Source: Blasia pusilla
Taxonomy: Eukaryota > Marchantiophyta > Marchantiopsida > Blasiales
DNA length: 64,000 nucleotides
Direction: 5' to 3'
Assembly (NCBI GenBank): GCA_050084515.1
Contig: CM114272.1
Coordinates: 35,712,001 to 35,776,000 of the forward strand
Part shown: one piece after another, positions 24,974 to 36,625 of the stretch
How positions within the stretch are numbered: position 1 is the first letter of the stretch
How the letters are laid out: each line of letters opens with the position of its first letter
Notes under the pieces: generated by a model
Databases searched by the model: none
Told to the model about the DNA's origin: nothing
What the model saw: only the letters and a program-made list of their open reading frames with translations
Made by a program: the position numbers and the translations under genes

Positions 24974-26712
24974 ATGTCAGATCTAGATCACCAACTCGGT
25001 GGCCCCTTTGGTAAGTGTCTGTTTGACGCCCAAGCTCAATTGGACTGCTATTTCTGTTCGTCAGCGTGCCTTTTGGTAGTCAGACTTCGATACGTTTGCG
25101 GAAATTGGGATTGATAGCTAATATAGGAAGTGAACTGATCTTTATTGACTGAAACTTGCTGACTTGCGGCCAGATCCTCGCGTTTTTCCAAGGTAGATCT
25201 TCCTCTGCTCTCCTTTCGGCGGATAGTTGCCTTAACCGAGTCACCTGGACTCTGTAGGATAGTGCCTGCTCGAGCGATGTAGTGGTAGCCCTACTCTTTG
25301 CATGCCCGTTCTGCCGTGAAGCCACATACAGTATGTTTTGCTGGTCGAGAACTCGTCTCCACTTCCTGGGACCCTCATGGAATCTTCGCCGCACTTCAGT
25401 CCGAACTTTGTCTATGGCACCGGTGGTTTGTCACTGTCAACAAAGTAAACCCCCGCCTACTTCATTTCGGAGGTGGAGACTGTTGGCATCATCGTCGCTG
25501 CTTATGGCTGTGTTTTGCTGATCGAGAACTCGTCTCCACTTCCTGGGACCCTCATGGAATTTTCGCCGCACTTCAGTTCGAACTTTGTCTTTGGCATCGG
25601 TGGTTTGTCACTGTCAGCAAAGTATACCCCGCTTACTTCATTTCGGAGGTGGAGACTGTTGGCATCATCGTCGCTGCTTATGGCTGTGTCCGGGGGAATT
25701 TAGGTCTGCCGCGTTCTGCGGTTCAGTTTTGAGGGTGCCATATTGCAGGATGTGTGCTCGGTTCCTGACACCGCGTCGTGTTGTGAACTCTCGCTCGAAA
25801 TCTGCCAACAGATCCATTTGCGGAGGCGAATGCTGAGGATTCGGGCGCAGGTTCTAAGGATTATGTCCACGTGCGGGTTCAACAGCGTAACGGGAGAAAG
25901 AGTCTGACAACCGTCCAGGGTCTCAAGAAAGAGTTCAACTATAGCAAAATCCTCAAAGACTTCAAGAAGGTAACTAGTTTGTAATTTCGGAAGTGTTTGA
26001 AGCAATTTTGAGACGTATCGTTTGAAGTTTGAAGTCTTATAACGATGTGACTCAACGTCTGATCTGCAAACCTTTTCGCCCCCACGCAGGAATTTTGCTG
26101 CAACGGGACAGTTGTCCAGGACCCAGACCTTGGTCAGGTATTCCATATCGTCTAGAGTCGCCCTAGAGAGAAATTTGATTTGTTGTGCCACTTTGCCTTC
26201 TGGCATGCGCCCCACTGTAAACAGATGGCTACATCTCTTGTTCACCCGGACACGTGTTTGGTAGGAGATTGTCGGTGCTTTCAGTGATAGTATGTCCAAC
26301 CTTGGATTTTTGCTCAGGTGATTCAACTGCAGGGCGATCAGCGAAAGAATGTGTCGCAGTTTCTTGTGCAGGCAAGTAGTTCCCTTTGAAACCACTATTC
26401 CCTGATTAGGGTTAGTTTAGCAAGGCCACGCTCGTAGCGGCCTCTTCAGGGAGTTTTTCACGTTCATCTTTACGTTTTCCTTTTCACATTTTTTATACTA
26501 GTGAGACACTGCCTCAAGTACGAAGGTAGATGAAGAGACAAGTATAATGCGAAGTGAAAACTGTGAAAAGTTTTCATTCCGCATCATTCTTGTTAGTATT
26601 CGTGTTGTTAAAGTTTGCTCGTGATTTACCAGACTGTAACTGAACATCGTATGATCTGGCTTTGCAGGCTGGTGTTGTGAAGAAAGACCTCATCAAGATC
26701 CACGGATTTTAA
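24974..26712 (+). CDS. SUI1: Translation initiation factor eIF1 (SUI1 family)
   Basis: Small cytosolic factor that binds the 40S subunit near the P site and enforces accurate AUG selection in the pre-initiation complex. Five coding exons: 24974-25010, 25812-25969, 26090-26137, 26318-26371 and 26668-26712. They sum to 342 bases, 113 residues, exactly the usual plant length. The joined product begins MSDLDHQLGG, has the acidic linker DPFAEANAED, then the SUI1 core with YVHVRVQQRNGRKSLTTVQG (25869-25928), EFCCNGTVVQDPDLGQ in exon 3 and VIQLQGDQRKN in exon 4, and ends KKDLIKIHGF. Phases agree at every junction. Introns 1-3 are GT-AG; intron 4 must use a GC donor (CAG|GCAAGT) to keep the conserved FLVQAGVVKK reading. 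Intron 1 (801 bp) holds a tandem duplication. No damaged residue is seen; the gene looks functional. Confidence 0.96.
25334..25687. repeat. 177-bp tandem duplication in eIF1 intron 1
   Basis: The block starting TGTTTTGCTG(G/A)TCGAGAACT and ending TCGCTGCTTATGGCTGTG occurs twice head to tail, at about 25334-25510 and 25511-25687. The copies differ by a few substitutions and one small length change. Both lie wholly inside intron 1. Confidence 0.9.
26372..26667 (+). other. SUI1: GC-AG intron 4 of eIF1
   Basis: The donor reads CAG|GCAAGT and the acceptor TTTGCAG|GCT. No GT donor nearby keeps the conserved frame; using the GT two bases further in (GCAA|GTAGT) would shift exon 5 out of frame. CAG|GCAAGT is the classic strong-context GC donor. 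Confidence 0.85.
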
Positions 26713-27716
26713 GCCTGATGTTTTTGTGTCCGTTGTATATGTCAGCATCGGGTTGGTCACCAGGTCAAGGAGGGGGTTGATCTCTTCCCCCAATTTAGTA
26801 GAGCGGGATGTTGGTTGTATGTAGCCACCCGAGTATATATGTAAGGGACTCCGCAGTGTATGTGAGGGACCTCTCGTGTGTCAGATGTTCGAGACTCGAC
26901 ACACTGGGGCTACCTTGTAAGCGTGTTAGGCTTCTGTATGCAATATGAACTACTATTTTAACTTACATGGTTCGGGTAGGATCATAGAGGCTGCGTCTCT
27001 GTGACACCTTCCCGGATTTCACTTGATTTGACTATTTCTATGTTCTTTATCGGAAGAGGATAATAGAAGAAGTTCCGTATCCTGATCACAGCTTGCGCGT
27101 CTTCCGTACAATCTCGAGTAGATGTCTAAGGTGGGATATTATTGAGATTATGATCGATGAGGATCTCTGCCATTGCAAAGTTGGGTAATTTTCTCAAAAC
27201 CATGATTTGAGGAATATTGTCTTAAAAAGGTTTTGTTAAAATTTTCGCCAGGATTTAAAATCTTCAATTGTCCCTCATACCACTACCGGAGGCTTTCAGG
27301 CCGGAGGAGTCTGACTCGTGCTACCTCCATAATTTACAATATCTCCAGCACCGCAGAGTTCTGTAATTGCGGAGGCCACCTCCGATCACCTCGTCTAAGC
27401 ACCTCAGCCTCCACTGTCGTCAGCATCGAAAATACCCCGTGTTCTCTAAGTAAAATTTGCACCTAAAGTCACAAAATGAACGACAAAATGTTTGCCATTA
27501 AATGGAAGATATAAAAAACTGTCATAATAAACTAGTTTTCCACCCTGGAATGATGAATGGTAACGAAAAATTAGATGTGGAATTGCTGGCGGACGTTACA
27601 TGATGGGTTAAAACTATGATAGACACGTTCGTGATTACTCTGGCAGCCAAGATGTGTGTAAACTCCGTCATTCAGTCAAGTCGTGCCTCCCAGACGTGTA
27701 GAGATATTAACGATGG

Positions 27717-28200
27717 TTAAAGATTTAAAGTCGATGACACAAGCCTGTTCCCGAGTGACGGCGAGACCCATTGATCACCACAGATATCAGTCACTTGCCG
27801 CACTAGAGGATATTTGACTGCCGGTGGGAATCTGCTCTTCAGATCAATCATGCGTTGAACGTGAATGCGTGGGAAATCATGAAAAAATTCGTTGCAACTT
27901 CCTAGTAAATATCTTCCCATCGGATAAACGTCCAGCGAGGATATGCTGCCGCAGGACCGGCCACGCCATCGGTACATGTGCGCGTCCAAGTTCTAAAGGA
28001 CAACTCTTCGATCCCCCTCGAACCCCCATTTGACAGCGTGCTCTTGATCGTGTGACCATGACTGGCGATAGACGGGTGAAAGACCCTCTTAACCACAACC
28101 TTCCTCAACCCAAAAATGCTCCTCACCTCCTCCAGTTGGAACTTATCAGCCACCCATTAACGCAAGTTCGAATGTTCGTAGACCGTAAAGTACGTAGAGT
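27717..28200 (-). pseudogene. Decayed unknown coding sequence
   Basis: Two overlapping minus frames read on from each other. The upstream one gives LRKVVVKRVFHPS, HTIKSTLSNGGSRGIEELSF and AAYPRWTFIRWEDIY and then stops; a shifted frame continues with FHDFPRIHVQRMIDLKSRF and YPLVRQVTDICGDQWVSPSLG. That pattern suggests one former protein with a frameshift. I cannot name the family. Confidence 0.3.
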
Positions 28201-28299
28201 AGGTGAGTTTCATACGATACAGGTCCGTTTGTCTAGCAATGAACGGGGAGAATCGGGGTTACGTGTCGACCTAACCAGATGAATTTCAGAATTGCCATA

Positions 28300-30690
28300 T
28301 ACAGTATCTCTTATTAGCATAAAAGTAACCGGTCGGAATTAGAAAAACTTCAAAATATACTCTTGTGTAGACCCGTAATGTACCAATTCTCTCGGGAAAA
28401 CCGGATCCTGTTGTTGTCTAGTTCCTGGACTCTCGTTTCGTTTCATGTGGTGTGTGTTCGGCTAACGTCATAATGCTGGTCTCCGCATTAAATGCTGAGT
28501 TCGTGCATTTGAATATGAAAGTTACTAGATCTTCTCCCACAATTGAACACAGTAAAACGTGTAGTAGGATACGAAGTTACGAACTAGTTAAAATTGGGCA
28601 GGGCAGACGCTAGATTTAAATGTGCTTGAGTACATTCTTATTGCGGAGGGTACTTTCTGCCAAAACTCACGAAACCGTAGTTAAAACGAATAGTTTCTAT
28701 ACCTTCATAATTTCATCATTTCATTACTTCCGTTCGAAGTTTTGTCAAATTATTTTCATTTTAACATCTAGGTTCCTGACACGAAGATAAAGCTTTCACC
28801 TTGTCAAGTTCGTAGGAGTCGAACTCATCGGAAAGAACCAATTTTAGTTCATCTTTAAAGCCGGAGGCATCAATTTTTTCCCGGGTGAAATTTTTGTGGC
28901 CCAAAATTTTCACCGGGGGAATTAGGGAAGTCATTTTTCCCACCATCAAAGAAATCCTACCAAGAAAGGTTTAGATCACATTTCGAAATTTCTTCTCACA
29001 CTAGCCAATTAGAAAAGTATTTTTGTGAGATTTGCAAAGTACCAAATAAGGGACTAGAATTGTCCCTATTGAGAGGATTGAGAATTCTGGTTAGTAGTTT
29101 TCAATTATGAGAATTTCATATTGGAATGGCCTTTCGTCATCTATACTCTCTATTATTGGCCTTAAGTGTCAAGGAATGTAAAATATGGATATTGTTATTT
29201 GCTATTTTTCTCCCAAAAGAATGTGAGCATTTTTTTGTGATCATATTCTTGATTGAGTTGTTATTACACACTACTTATGCTACACAAGCAACTTCTTGTT
29301 AAAGAGTTGATCTTGTTATGTCTTGAGGTGTTTTCACCTATTAGATGATTTGATGGTTGTTGATGCAACATGTTATGACTTGGTGTGGGGTTGTAGATAC
29401 CAAAGGTTCCACTGACGGTCCGTCAACAAGAATCCAAAGGTTAAGTTATGCAGTGAAACATGCAATGGATGGATTTATTTCCTTTGGGTTGAAATTTTTG
29501 GGCACTTGCATGACATTTGATGCTCACCTATCAATCTGTTGTCGCCACTATTTTTGACAACTCATCTTGATGGCATTACTACATGCACAAGCATTTGCAT
29601 TGATATGTCAAGCCAAAGTGGTTGGTGGCCACTCACCTCATTGTCTATTCATGTTTGACCAATCACTATTATTTGTTTCAAAGTTGCTAATTGTGAAGCT
29701 TGTTGAGTTGATTTGCTGTCATTTTCTTTTTGCATTTCTTGCCTTCCTCCCTTATTGGGATCTCCTTGCCTTTTCTTGTCCTCTTTTGATTTCTTAAAAA
29801 AAAAAAGATTTTTAAAAAAAAAAAGTATTTCATTTTATTTTGAATGAGACTTCTTCTTAAATTTTTAAATTTCTTCCCCTATTTAATCACTCTTGATTAT
29901 TCCTTCTACAAGCCTAGGTATTTTTGTACAATAAAGTGATAACTAAAATCTGTTGAATTTTATATAATAAGATGGAAACTATAATTTACAGACATCAATC
30001 GTCCCTTATCCAAATGAAAAATTTAAAGATTTTTCTATCATTATCTTTGATTTCTCTCTTGCAAGACCCCTTCATTCCTCCCATTTGCACATATTCCTGT
30101 CCCTTCTCTCTTGCTCAAAAATAGAAATTTGCATGTTCTATTCAAGGCCATGATAGTTATTTGACACATAGGAAATCTCTCACAACAAATGACCCAAATC
30201 TAAGAATTTTTGAATCCCAATTGAGAAATTTATTTACTTTTAAACATTTATCATGAAACTTAAAAAAACATCATGATCCGACCTCATAAAATATTCATAT
30301 TTACGACCCTTGCAAGTACTCTTGGTTTGTTTTCTCACCATCTCGACTGTTCAATTGTCCTCCACATATTCCTCCATACATGTTACTAATTATTTTCTCT
30401 TCTCATGGATGTTTGCAAATACTTCTATTCTTGACATGTGGTAACCGAACAGCAAGAAAATGTTTCAAGAAAACTTTTCTCCCTGTACGGGCAACAACAA
30501 AATGTTTTCCATTCTATGGATAAATTAAAATTCTATAATAGGATTAGTCCTTTTACGCCCATGTTGCCCACTAGTCTTTGTCAAATGACCCACAATAATT
30601 CTTTACCACCCCAACAAATACTCTTAATTTTTTTCTTGCCAATCAAGTCATACACGTGGTGTCATAAATTATTAATTAATTTTTCCCATC
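28300..30690. other. AT-rich intergenic stretch, nothing recognised
   Basis: No protein-like frame of note. There are A and T homopolymer runs near 29790-29830. Confidence 0.4.
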
Positions 30691-30694
30691 TGTA

Positions 30695-30880
30695 TTATAA
30701 TTTACGGAATGGTCTATATTACGGTTCATTAGAACCACACCTTCGGACACGACAAGAAAGTGCTAATGACCCTACGCGTATTAAAAAAGAAGGCATATAA
30801 ATATGGGGACAGGACGTGTATTAACAGGAGGCATATATGCACGTGACCGTATATGCAAAGGTTACTCACGGGCACTAACT
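30695..30880. repeat. Dispersed repeat, copy 2
   Basis: Diverged copy of 23450-23652 in the same orientation, sharing the blocks listed there. Near its right end GCATAT and ATATGC enclose ATGCACGTGACCGT, a short palindrome. Confidence 0.6.
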
Positions 30881-31420
30881 AATCGTTCATTATAATTATA
30901 AAAACAAATTTAGAAAAAATAGGTCAAAGGCTCTCGGGTGTAAAACACCCTTGCAACTCCATCCAAATCATGATGAGGGTCCGCTCGCTTCCCTTCCCCG
31001 AAAGCGAGGAGCCCAATATATTAATTCCCGGCCCCCAAGTAACTGTTTACTCGCCCCATTATCGTCGCAAACCCCAAGTAATTAATTAATATCATACTTC
31101 CTCCCCCCCCCACACCCACAGAAACTGCGTTTCCGGGGAACTTCTGAACCCCACCAAACCCCAACTGCTTTCTTAGGACTTTTCCTAGATAGGGTAGATC
31201 TCCGGGCGTCGGGTAGGGCTGGTGACCTAAACCCTGAGGTCAGGCAGGAATCTTGTGTCCCCCGCACGGATCGATCCAAAAGGAGGCGATCCCCATGCAC
31301 GAGAGGAATATCTTGAGGCTGATGATCCCAAGGTGATCCGCTTGGTTTCGAGTCGCTGTTATACGATTCGATTTACTTTGATTCCGTGTCAAGTATCCAT
31401 TGCCTGATGCGTGAGGTATA

Positions 31421-31500
31421 CGACACGCGTCGGCTCGCTGGGATTGCGACGAACGTGCTGGGACACGCGTCGACTCGCTGGGATTGCGACGGAAGTGCGA
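31421..31500. repeat. 40-bp tandem repeat, two copies, followed by a TTAGA run
   Basis: GACACGCGTCG(G/A)CTCGCTGGGATTGCGACG is repeated at a 40-bp period from 31421. A short (TTAGA)n run follows at 31543-31562. The flanking DNA is GC-richer than its surroundings. Confidence 0.75.
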
Positions 31501-32979
31501 CGAATGCAGAGAACATGGGGAGTGTGGAATGTGGATGCATTATGTTAGATTAGATTAGATTAGGTCTCTTTGGAAAATCTCCGTCATGATCACCCCAGAA
31601 GATTATTTCTACTTCATCACCCCCCGACTCGTTCGTAGTTTAACCCGACTTAATCGGATTACCCCGACTATTGGATGTGGAAGTGCCACTTCACTTGAGT
31701 TGGGATTCATAAATGGGTCATATTTGAGTAGCACTTTCATATTGTTTCATGGGGTAAGTCCACGTCTTTTATGTTTTACGATTTCTTCTACACAATTTAT
31801 ATTATCCAGATTATTAAAAGAGTTAAATGTATGAGGGGATGATGGAGAAGGGCTTCCATGGTGAAGATTGTGTGTCTAACAAGGCTTCTATCATAGCATT
31901 AACTAATTCAAGATAGAAATTGGTAACAAGAATTTGTCTTGCACACCAAGTTATGTCCAGATCGAGTACTTGACATTACCAAAGATAGCTAGAGGTTTGG
32001 GTCTTGTCAAAGAATGTGAAGTGGGTAGTCCAATGGGAGGATGAGGTGGTGGACATGCTCATATAGGTGGTCGAGGTGACTTAGACGGATCAAGGGAGAC
32101 CCTATTCTTGAGGTTAGGATGGCAACCCAAATCTAGCAACTTCATAAGCAGATTGTACCAATGGTATTGAGCCTATTGGATGTCGGATCGGTAGCATCCA
32201 CTTTATATGGAGCAAGTAGGAATTCACTTAATCGCGATTGGATGTGCAATGTTGCATGGATGGAGGTAGTTTCTATGGTTACACGTGGAGCAAAACTGAA
32301 GCTAAATCCATAGAGAGAAGAAGCCGAGAAATAGAAAAATCTTCCTTAGTCCCTTATTTTGTCCAAGGCAATGAGGATCCCATGGATAGGTCCTGATTAG
32401 AGTTCTTGAAGGTTGAGTGTTGTTGATGTGTGAAGAATGATGACACATAGGAAGATAAAATGCATCGACACCTATTATTGATGCTCAAGAGGAGCTCGAG
32501 CTAAGTAAGTTGTTGGGGTCAATCGCATTCATGTACCGCACCCCATTGTTTTCATCCTCATATGTTATGACATTGGGAGGCATGCCCCCGAGGTATTCCA
32601 ACTATTCACCATATTCTGTGAGCATGAAGTTGGCATTTTTGCCTAATGGTGAAAGGTATTTGTGTAGGAGTTGGTGAATCTACCCTTGGAGCATGTGCTT
32701 GAGATGCTTCAAATGTGCTTTAGACTGGTGGAATTGCCAACTAGACTCCCTATAGAGCGTGTCATGGTTACACATAAAGTGGTATTGTTGGATAACAAAG
32801 GTGGTATTTTATACTTGGCTAGTCTTGGAAATAGCTCGCCTTAAGCTTGTTGGAATCGAGAGTGCGACCCTTAATGTTTGCAAAAGTGGCTTTTATGGGT
32901 CTAGGCCTAACTCAAGCCGATGTTGAACGATGCCCATTCCGCATTTAGATGTCATTGAGATGAGCCAATAGGACATAGT

Positions 32980-33200
32980 TCATCACCCGCCATGAGATGG
33001 CAATGAGGCTTAAGATAGAGCATCTCGCAAACAAGTTTATGGTGCAAATCAAGGCGATTATGATTGATGTTGAGCCCTATAATGCCTTCGTTGGTGGAGC
33101 AATATTATACCTGATGGTATTTATCCTAGATTATTGGGAGGAGTTAACTCCCATAAGTCAAGATGGGAATCCGTTGAGAGATGAATTAGCTTGTTGCTAG
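32980..33200 (+). mobile_element. Decayed Ty3/gypsy-type fragment, probably the protease region
   Basis: The plus frame reads EHLANKFMVQIKAIMIDVEPYN then AFVGGAILYLMVFILDYWEE. The pattern D-x-x-x-Y-[DN]-A-[LF]-[VL]-G-x-x-[IF]-L followed by D-x-W is typical of the aspartic-protease region of plant gypsy polyproteins. Flanks (32440-33000) look like further worn coding sequence but were not resolved. Confidence 0.35.
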
Positions 33201-33348
33201 TACGGTTTACTCATGTCTTTATCAAGCTAGACTGTGAGTTACAAAAGAAAGTGCGAGACGGGACTCTCTTACATGTTGGTTTGCCTACTCTCAATTATGT
33301 ATTTTTGTTGGCGGACTGTATTGAGATCAACATACTTGAAGGAGACGA

Positions 33349-33376
33349 CACGAGTGATAGTTCTCTATCACTCGTG
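33349..33376. repeat. Perfect 12-bp hairpin
   Basis: CACGAGTGATAG and CTATCACTCGTG are perfect inverted repeats separated by TTCT. Confidence 0.85.
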
Positions 33377-34154
33377 CCACATGAGTGCATATTTCTTTCA
33401 CTTCAAAGAGGCTTGGAATCCCCACATGGCTCTCAGAACCTGGTAAGTCCCAAAAATATGCTCTACCTTAGTCACCCACTGTTGGCTATCCATATCACCT
33501 CATACACGGGTAACTCCTTCCTCAGATCTCCAAATTGATACCTTGGGGATGAGACCAAAGTTCGACTACAAGCCTTCATGGTCTCCCCAACCACATAGTC
33601 TATCTAGGCTTGTGGTTGTTCCTTCAACACCTACAAGATGGTGTGTTGAACCTTACTCAAACCCACGAGTGGTTGAACCCCTATTACCTTCCTTCAAAAG
33701 CCCCTACTAACTTTCCTCTTCATCAGCGATAATTCCTTGGGTTCACCTATTTGGGCGTCAAAACTTCCAAGGTTAAGTTCCTTCAATGAATCGCCAAGAG
33801 TCACCTCCCCATTGTCCCATCTCGAGCCTTTGATTTTGGCTCTCAACCCAAACGTGGTTAGCAATCCACTGACCCGCCTTTGACTAGCTATCCCTCAAGA
33901 TGGCTTGGCATAGGCTTCATTTAAATAATGCAACTCTTAACTTCTCGCCCATCTTGACTACTCACGTGTTCCTTGTTTCTTGCACTTTGCTTGGAGCTTG
34001 ACTCAAAGGTTTCACATCTTGCTTGCTTTTCCCTTATCCCCGTGAGTACCTAAGCTCCTTTCTCGCCTAAGGGTAGTGTGAAGGCGCTTGTACGCCTTGC
34101 CTTGGGCTAGTCTTACGGTCGGTTGTGCCATCGTTCCTAGTCTTGCAATGAGCT

Positions 34155-34203
34155 AGTCTAGGTTTCAACTTTGGTGGGTAATACCAAAGTTGAAACCTAG
34201 ACT
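34155..34203. repeat. Perfect 21-bp hairpin
   Basis: Arms 34155-34175 (AGTCTAGGTTTCAACTTTGG...) and 34183-34203 are exact reverse complements around the loop GGGTAAT. No gene covers it. Confidence 0.9.
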
Positions 34204-34209
34204 CCTCCT

Positions 34210-36600
34210 TGGACCCGCAATCATGATTCGCTTCTTGGACTCCAATAGCCTAAGCATCATGGACTTAGATATTTGTGACGGCTATTAGATCAAAATTAGA
34301 TGGAAATTTCTTTAAAAAATTAAATTCCTCAACATCAATTTTTCTCGTTAAAAAAAAAATTGTGAATTTTTTTTATTGTCTACTTTGAGACAAGAAATTA
34401 GAAACTAATAAAAATTCCAAAATAGATAAATTGCGTGAATTTAAATATAGATGATAGACCAAGACATTTATATTCTTACATATAACATCATAATATTCTA
34501 ATCATTTGAATTTTGGCCACTTTATTCCATTATGCTTTGGAGAAATTTTGAATAATGGCTCAAGACTCGTGATTTTGCATTCATTTGTTCCATGCATCAT
34601 ATTTGCTATGCTTAAATGTGTCAATTAACATGTCCCCAATATATAAACTCTTTTGTTATCTTCTTATTCATCCAAAGGATGAGTATGGGTTATTTTTTTC
34701 TCTCAGTTCTTTGGGGTTGTTGGACGAATCATAAATTTACATGTGAGTGCCATATGCCAACATCACAAAAGTTTCACAACCTTTAAGTGATTTAGGTGAC
34801 TACTTTAGAATATGATGCCGCCTTGCTCATCAAGAATCAACAATAGTCAAGATTGCCAACCGGTGGCTGATGAATAATAAGATATTCAAATATTGAAATG
34901 CTGAAAGAATTAATTAATGGACAAAAATATTTAAAAAAAATGATTGCCTAATTTCCGAGAAAAATCCACCCTCCCACATATTGCCACCAGCCCATTACCT
35001 CAACTGTTGGATCCATGTAGAACAACGCTCGTCCTCATGTAAAGAAATGAATTAGGAAAGAGTTCATATCAACAAAACAATCCAAATTCACGGAAAAATT
35101 TGTAGCTTTAGTGGTGTAAATAATGTGAAATGGGCATAGGCCACTCTAACAACCAGTATGGGGCCGAGTTTCGGATTTTTAAAGAGCGTTCGAGAAGAGG
35201 GTTCCAACTAATAGCGAGGTAACACATGCAACTGTCAACTCTATGGCAACCCGAAAACACGACTAGAGAAATTACGACTTAGTGAGGAAAACTGCAGGAA
35301 AACACTAATACTAATTGAATAATTGGACAGATAGGAATACCGCAAATAACGTGCCCTCCCTTGTTAACTAATTCACCATCCAGTTGTTGTAAGGGAATGA
35401 AAGGATAGACTGTCCAAAGACATAGTATGCTGTCATATGAGTCCATAAGAATTGATGGTAACCAAATGTAGAAAAACTGTAATACCACGTTAGGTTTAGG
35501 TTTACGGGAGAAGTTATAAAGCAATAAAAATAAATAAATCCACAATCTAAGATTGGTGCCATGAAATCCTCGAGTGAATGAAAATGATAATTTGTATATA
35601 GGATTCAGATCCTGATAAACTAATTTGAATGATAATTAAATAAACGATAAAAATTTCCAGTCCGTGCTTACTAATTATGCTGCCCAAATGCTCAGAAAGA
35701 GTCTTCCCGTGCTACCAAACATGTTTTCTTGGTGCCCACACAGCCACATCAATCCCAGAGGTGTGTAGAACAAGAATTAAATTTGGAGCTGCGAGAAAGT
35801 TCTCAGAAGTGAACCTATCAACGTTTCAAAATTTGTAGTCATTGAAAGACAACCGGTGTTTACAGGCACCAAGGATACTCCACGAAGAGAACCCATCTAC
35901 AAAAAGATCTAGGGGAAATTTAATCTGCTGGAAATGCAATTGAATGATCTCGGAATTGTCAAAAACAGGTGATGTATGTGTTGTATACTGCCATACAAAT
36001 TTCGCGGCTGCCAAACCTTCTTTCAGGACGAACAAAATCACAACTACAGTGCCTTCTTTTAAGACGTCAACCCTACTAACAGATCAATATCGACATGAAT
36101 ATGAAGGGTAAGATACACAGAAAATGTGGACTTTTTTAGGGTGCATCAAATACTTGACTTTCCCCTTGAGGGAGCCCATCAAAACTAGCAACTAAGAAAG
36201 GCAACGGTCATCAAAACTAGGGAAATCTCTCAACATAGTCACTACGTTGGGAAGAAAAGGCCATCGCTGGTGCTCCGTGAATTGCTTCCCATTAGTTTTC
36301 TAGGGTGATGCCTACCTCACCAAGTTTAAAACTCAGATGCAGCCAGTTGCGAGTCTCAGGCTGAAGGTGGGAATCGAGCGCACGTGGATTTTTTTCATCT
36401 ACAGAACAGGAAAAAATAGCTATCTGGAATGTTTCATTTCTGACAAGAAACAAAGCGATTAGCTTCGGAAAAACTTCCTTTGCCAGTTCTATGGTTACAA
36501 AACTATGATTACATAATCACGATTTGTCTCACTTTACCACAGCGGACACAGTTTCGCAGCATTTGGAGCGAAGTTGCAGGAGGAGTTGATTCCTCGTAGA
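34210..36600. other. AT-rich intergenic stretch downstream of the NAD kinase gene
   Basis: Only short ORFs without family resemblance. The last few hundred bases before 36626 presumably hold the 3' untranslated region of the minus-strand NAD kinase gene. Confidence 0.35.
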
Positions 36601-36625
36601 AGACAATGAAACACGACAGGAGTAC

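Noticed and set aside
25700-26395. 231-residue minus-strand ORF
   Set aside because: It lies antisense to eIF1 exons 2-4 and their introns and has no resemblance to a protein family.
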